A stretch of DNA of 7,052 nt from an uncultured Eubacteriales bacterium (GTDB lineage Bacteria > Bacillota > Clostridia > Lachnospirales > Anaerotignaceae): assembly GCA_902406135.1 (NCBI GenBank), contig CABPCX010000098.1:1-7052 (forward strand), in the 5' to 3' direction. Every line of letters starts with the position of its first letter. Positions within the stretch are counted from its first letter, which is position 1. Position numbers and translations under genes: made by a program. Below the pieces are notes generated by a model. It saw only the letters and a program-made list of their open reading frames with translations, was not told the origin of the DNA and did no database searches. Of this stretch, positions 6,807-7,052 are shown one piece after another.

Positions 6807-6835
6807 ATTATAGTGTATCCATTAACCAATATCAA
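6807..6835 (-). promoter_or_regulatory. Promoter of the M16C peptidase gene
   Basis: TTGATA (6830-6835), a 17-nt spacer and a perfect TATAAT (6807-6812) make a near-consensus promoter. Transcription should start near 6800, leaving a leader of only about 16 nt that is little more than the GGAGGT ribosome binding site. The -10 box is the centre of a perfect 13-bp palindrome, CACTATAATAGTG (6803-6815), which could be an operator. Confidence 0.85.
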
Positions 6836-6872
6836 ATTTTAAAAATTTTATTTTATTTTTTTATTTTTAGTA

Positions 6873-6901
6873 TTGACAAAAGCGGTTTTCTAATTTATAA
6901 T
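6873..6901 (+). promoter_or_regulatory. Consensus promoter of the rubredoxin-domain gene
   Basis: A perfect TTGACA (6873-6878) and a perfect TATAAT (6896-6901) are separated by 17 nt. An A/T-only tract just upstream (about 6836-6868) could act as an UP element. This should be a very strong promoter unless repressed. Transcription should start near 6909, giving a leader of about 64 nt. Confidence 0.93.
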
Positions 6902-6909
6902 CATTCTCA
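6895..6909 (+). promoter_or_regulatory. Candidate PerR box
   Basis: TTATAATCATTCTCA matches the PerR consensus TTATAATnATTATAA at 12 of 14 defined positions. Its half sites are TTATAAT and, on the other strand, TGAGAAT. It covers the -10 box and the likely start site, where a bound repressor would block RNA polymerase. PerR is the peroxide-sensing Fur-family repressor that is known to control rubrerythrin-type genes in clostridia. The site is inferred from sequence only, and part of the match comes from the TATAAT box itself. Confidence 0.55.
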
Positions 6910-6972
6910 GATAAAACAAATTATCAAAAACAAAAAAACAAAAGTTATGAGATAAATAAGGAGGAAAAAGAT

Positions 6973-7052
6973 ATGAAAAAATTTGTATGTTCAGTTTGCG
7001 GTTATGTTCACGAAGGTAATGAGGCTCCCGATTTCTGTCCAGTATGCAAGGC
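6973..7052 (+). CDS. Rubredoxin-like domain protein, probably reverse rubrerythrin/NADH peroxidase (5' end only)
   Basis: Only the first 26 complete codons are inside the window; the gene runs off the right edge. The protein begins MKKFVCSVCGYVHEG and continues to FCPVCK. The cysteine pairs Cys6-Cys9 and Cys22-Cys25 form the iron site of a short rubredoxin. Only 12 residues separate the pairs, far fewer than in free rubredoxin, and this compact form is typical of rubrerythrins. Having it at the N-terminus, before the presumed diiron domain, fits the reverse rubrerythrins of anaerobes, which reduce hydrogen peroxide to water. The diiron domain is not visible, so a different enzyme with an N-terminal rubredoxin module remains possible. 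AAGGAGG (6958-6964) lies 8 nt before the ATG. The consensus promoter and possible PerR site support an oxidative-stress role. Confidence 0.8.
   Translation, partial: MKKFVCSVCGYVHEGNEAPDFCPVCK

Noticed and set aside
6785..6835. N-terminal extension of the peptidase starting at TTG 6835
   Set aside because: The TTG is part of the -35 box and the frame passes through the TATAAT box, so this segment lies upstream of the likely transcription start.
6910..6925. GATAA/TTATC hairpin at the 5' end of the rubredoxin-domain transcript as a riboswitch
   Set aside because: It is a five-pair, all but one A-T stem in very A/T-rich sequence, with no conserved riboswitch features.
6572..6955. Plus-strand open frame of 127 codons across the divergent intergenic region
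   Set aside because: It would run through the peptidase N-terminus and through both divergent promoters, and its product is a Phe/Ile/Tyr-rich low-complexity sequence.

Overview
The window is a low-GC stretch with Firmicutes-type promoters, strong AGGAGG ribosome binding sites and clostridial-looking proteins. These include a PreP-type M16 peptidase, an ECF queuosine-precursor transporter and the start of a short-rubredoxin protein resembling reverse rubrerythrin. The best reading is an anaerobic member of the Clostridia; genus and species cannot be set from this sequence. No rRNA, tRNA, CRISPR array, insertion sequence or phage gene was seen.

Left block (about 1-3190, all on the minus strand): an OmpR-type response regulator and its membrane sensor kinase form an operon in which the kinase starts with TTG inside the regulator's last codons. 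Downstream on the same strand, after a 128-nt gap, lies a gene for an exported protein of unknown function with two copies of a YDxExDxxxYNGK-type domain. It ends in a strong terminator at 21-56. The order is sensor system, then secreted protein. Both upstream regions carry the heptamer CTACACA near a position where no good -35 box exists, so the secreted protein may be an output of the system. That link is inference.

Middle block (3281-3907, minus strand): queT, the substrate-binding membrane subunit of a queuosine-precursor ECF transporter. It has its own promoter, a preQ1-I riboswitch whose pseudoknot strand overlaps the Shine-Dalgarno sequence, and a terminator. This gives translational feedback: when preQ1 is plentiful the ribosome binding site is masked. 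The true start is an in-frame ATG at 3802, not the TTG inside the aptamer.

Right block (3911-7052): a large cytosolic M16C metallopeptidase (957 aa from the ATG at 6784) on the minus strand, and a divergent plus-strand gene of which only 26 complete codons are present. The 188-nt intergenic region holds two near-consensus sigma-70-type promoters facing away from each other. The plus-strand one overlaps a PerR-like box, which fits an oxidative-stress role for the downstream gene. No intrinsic terminator with a U-tract separates the peptidase gene from queT, so some co-transcription is possible.

I did not find a clearly new multi-gene system. The parts that explain least are the repeat-containing secreted protein with its two-component system, and the dyad-symmetric elements that sit on the -10 boxes of the queT and peptidase promoters.
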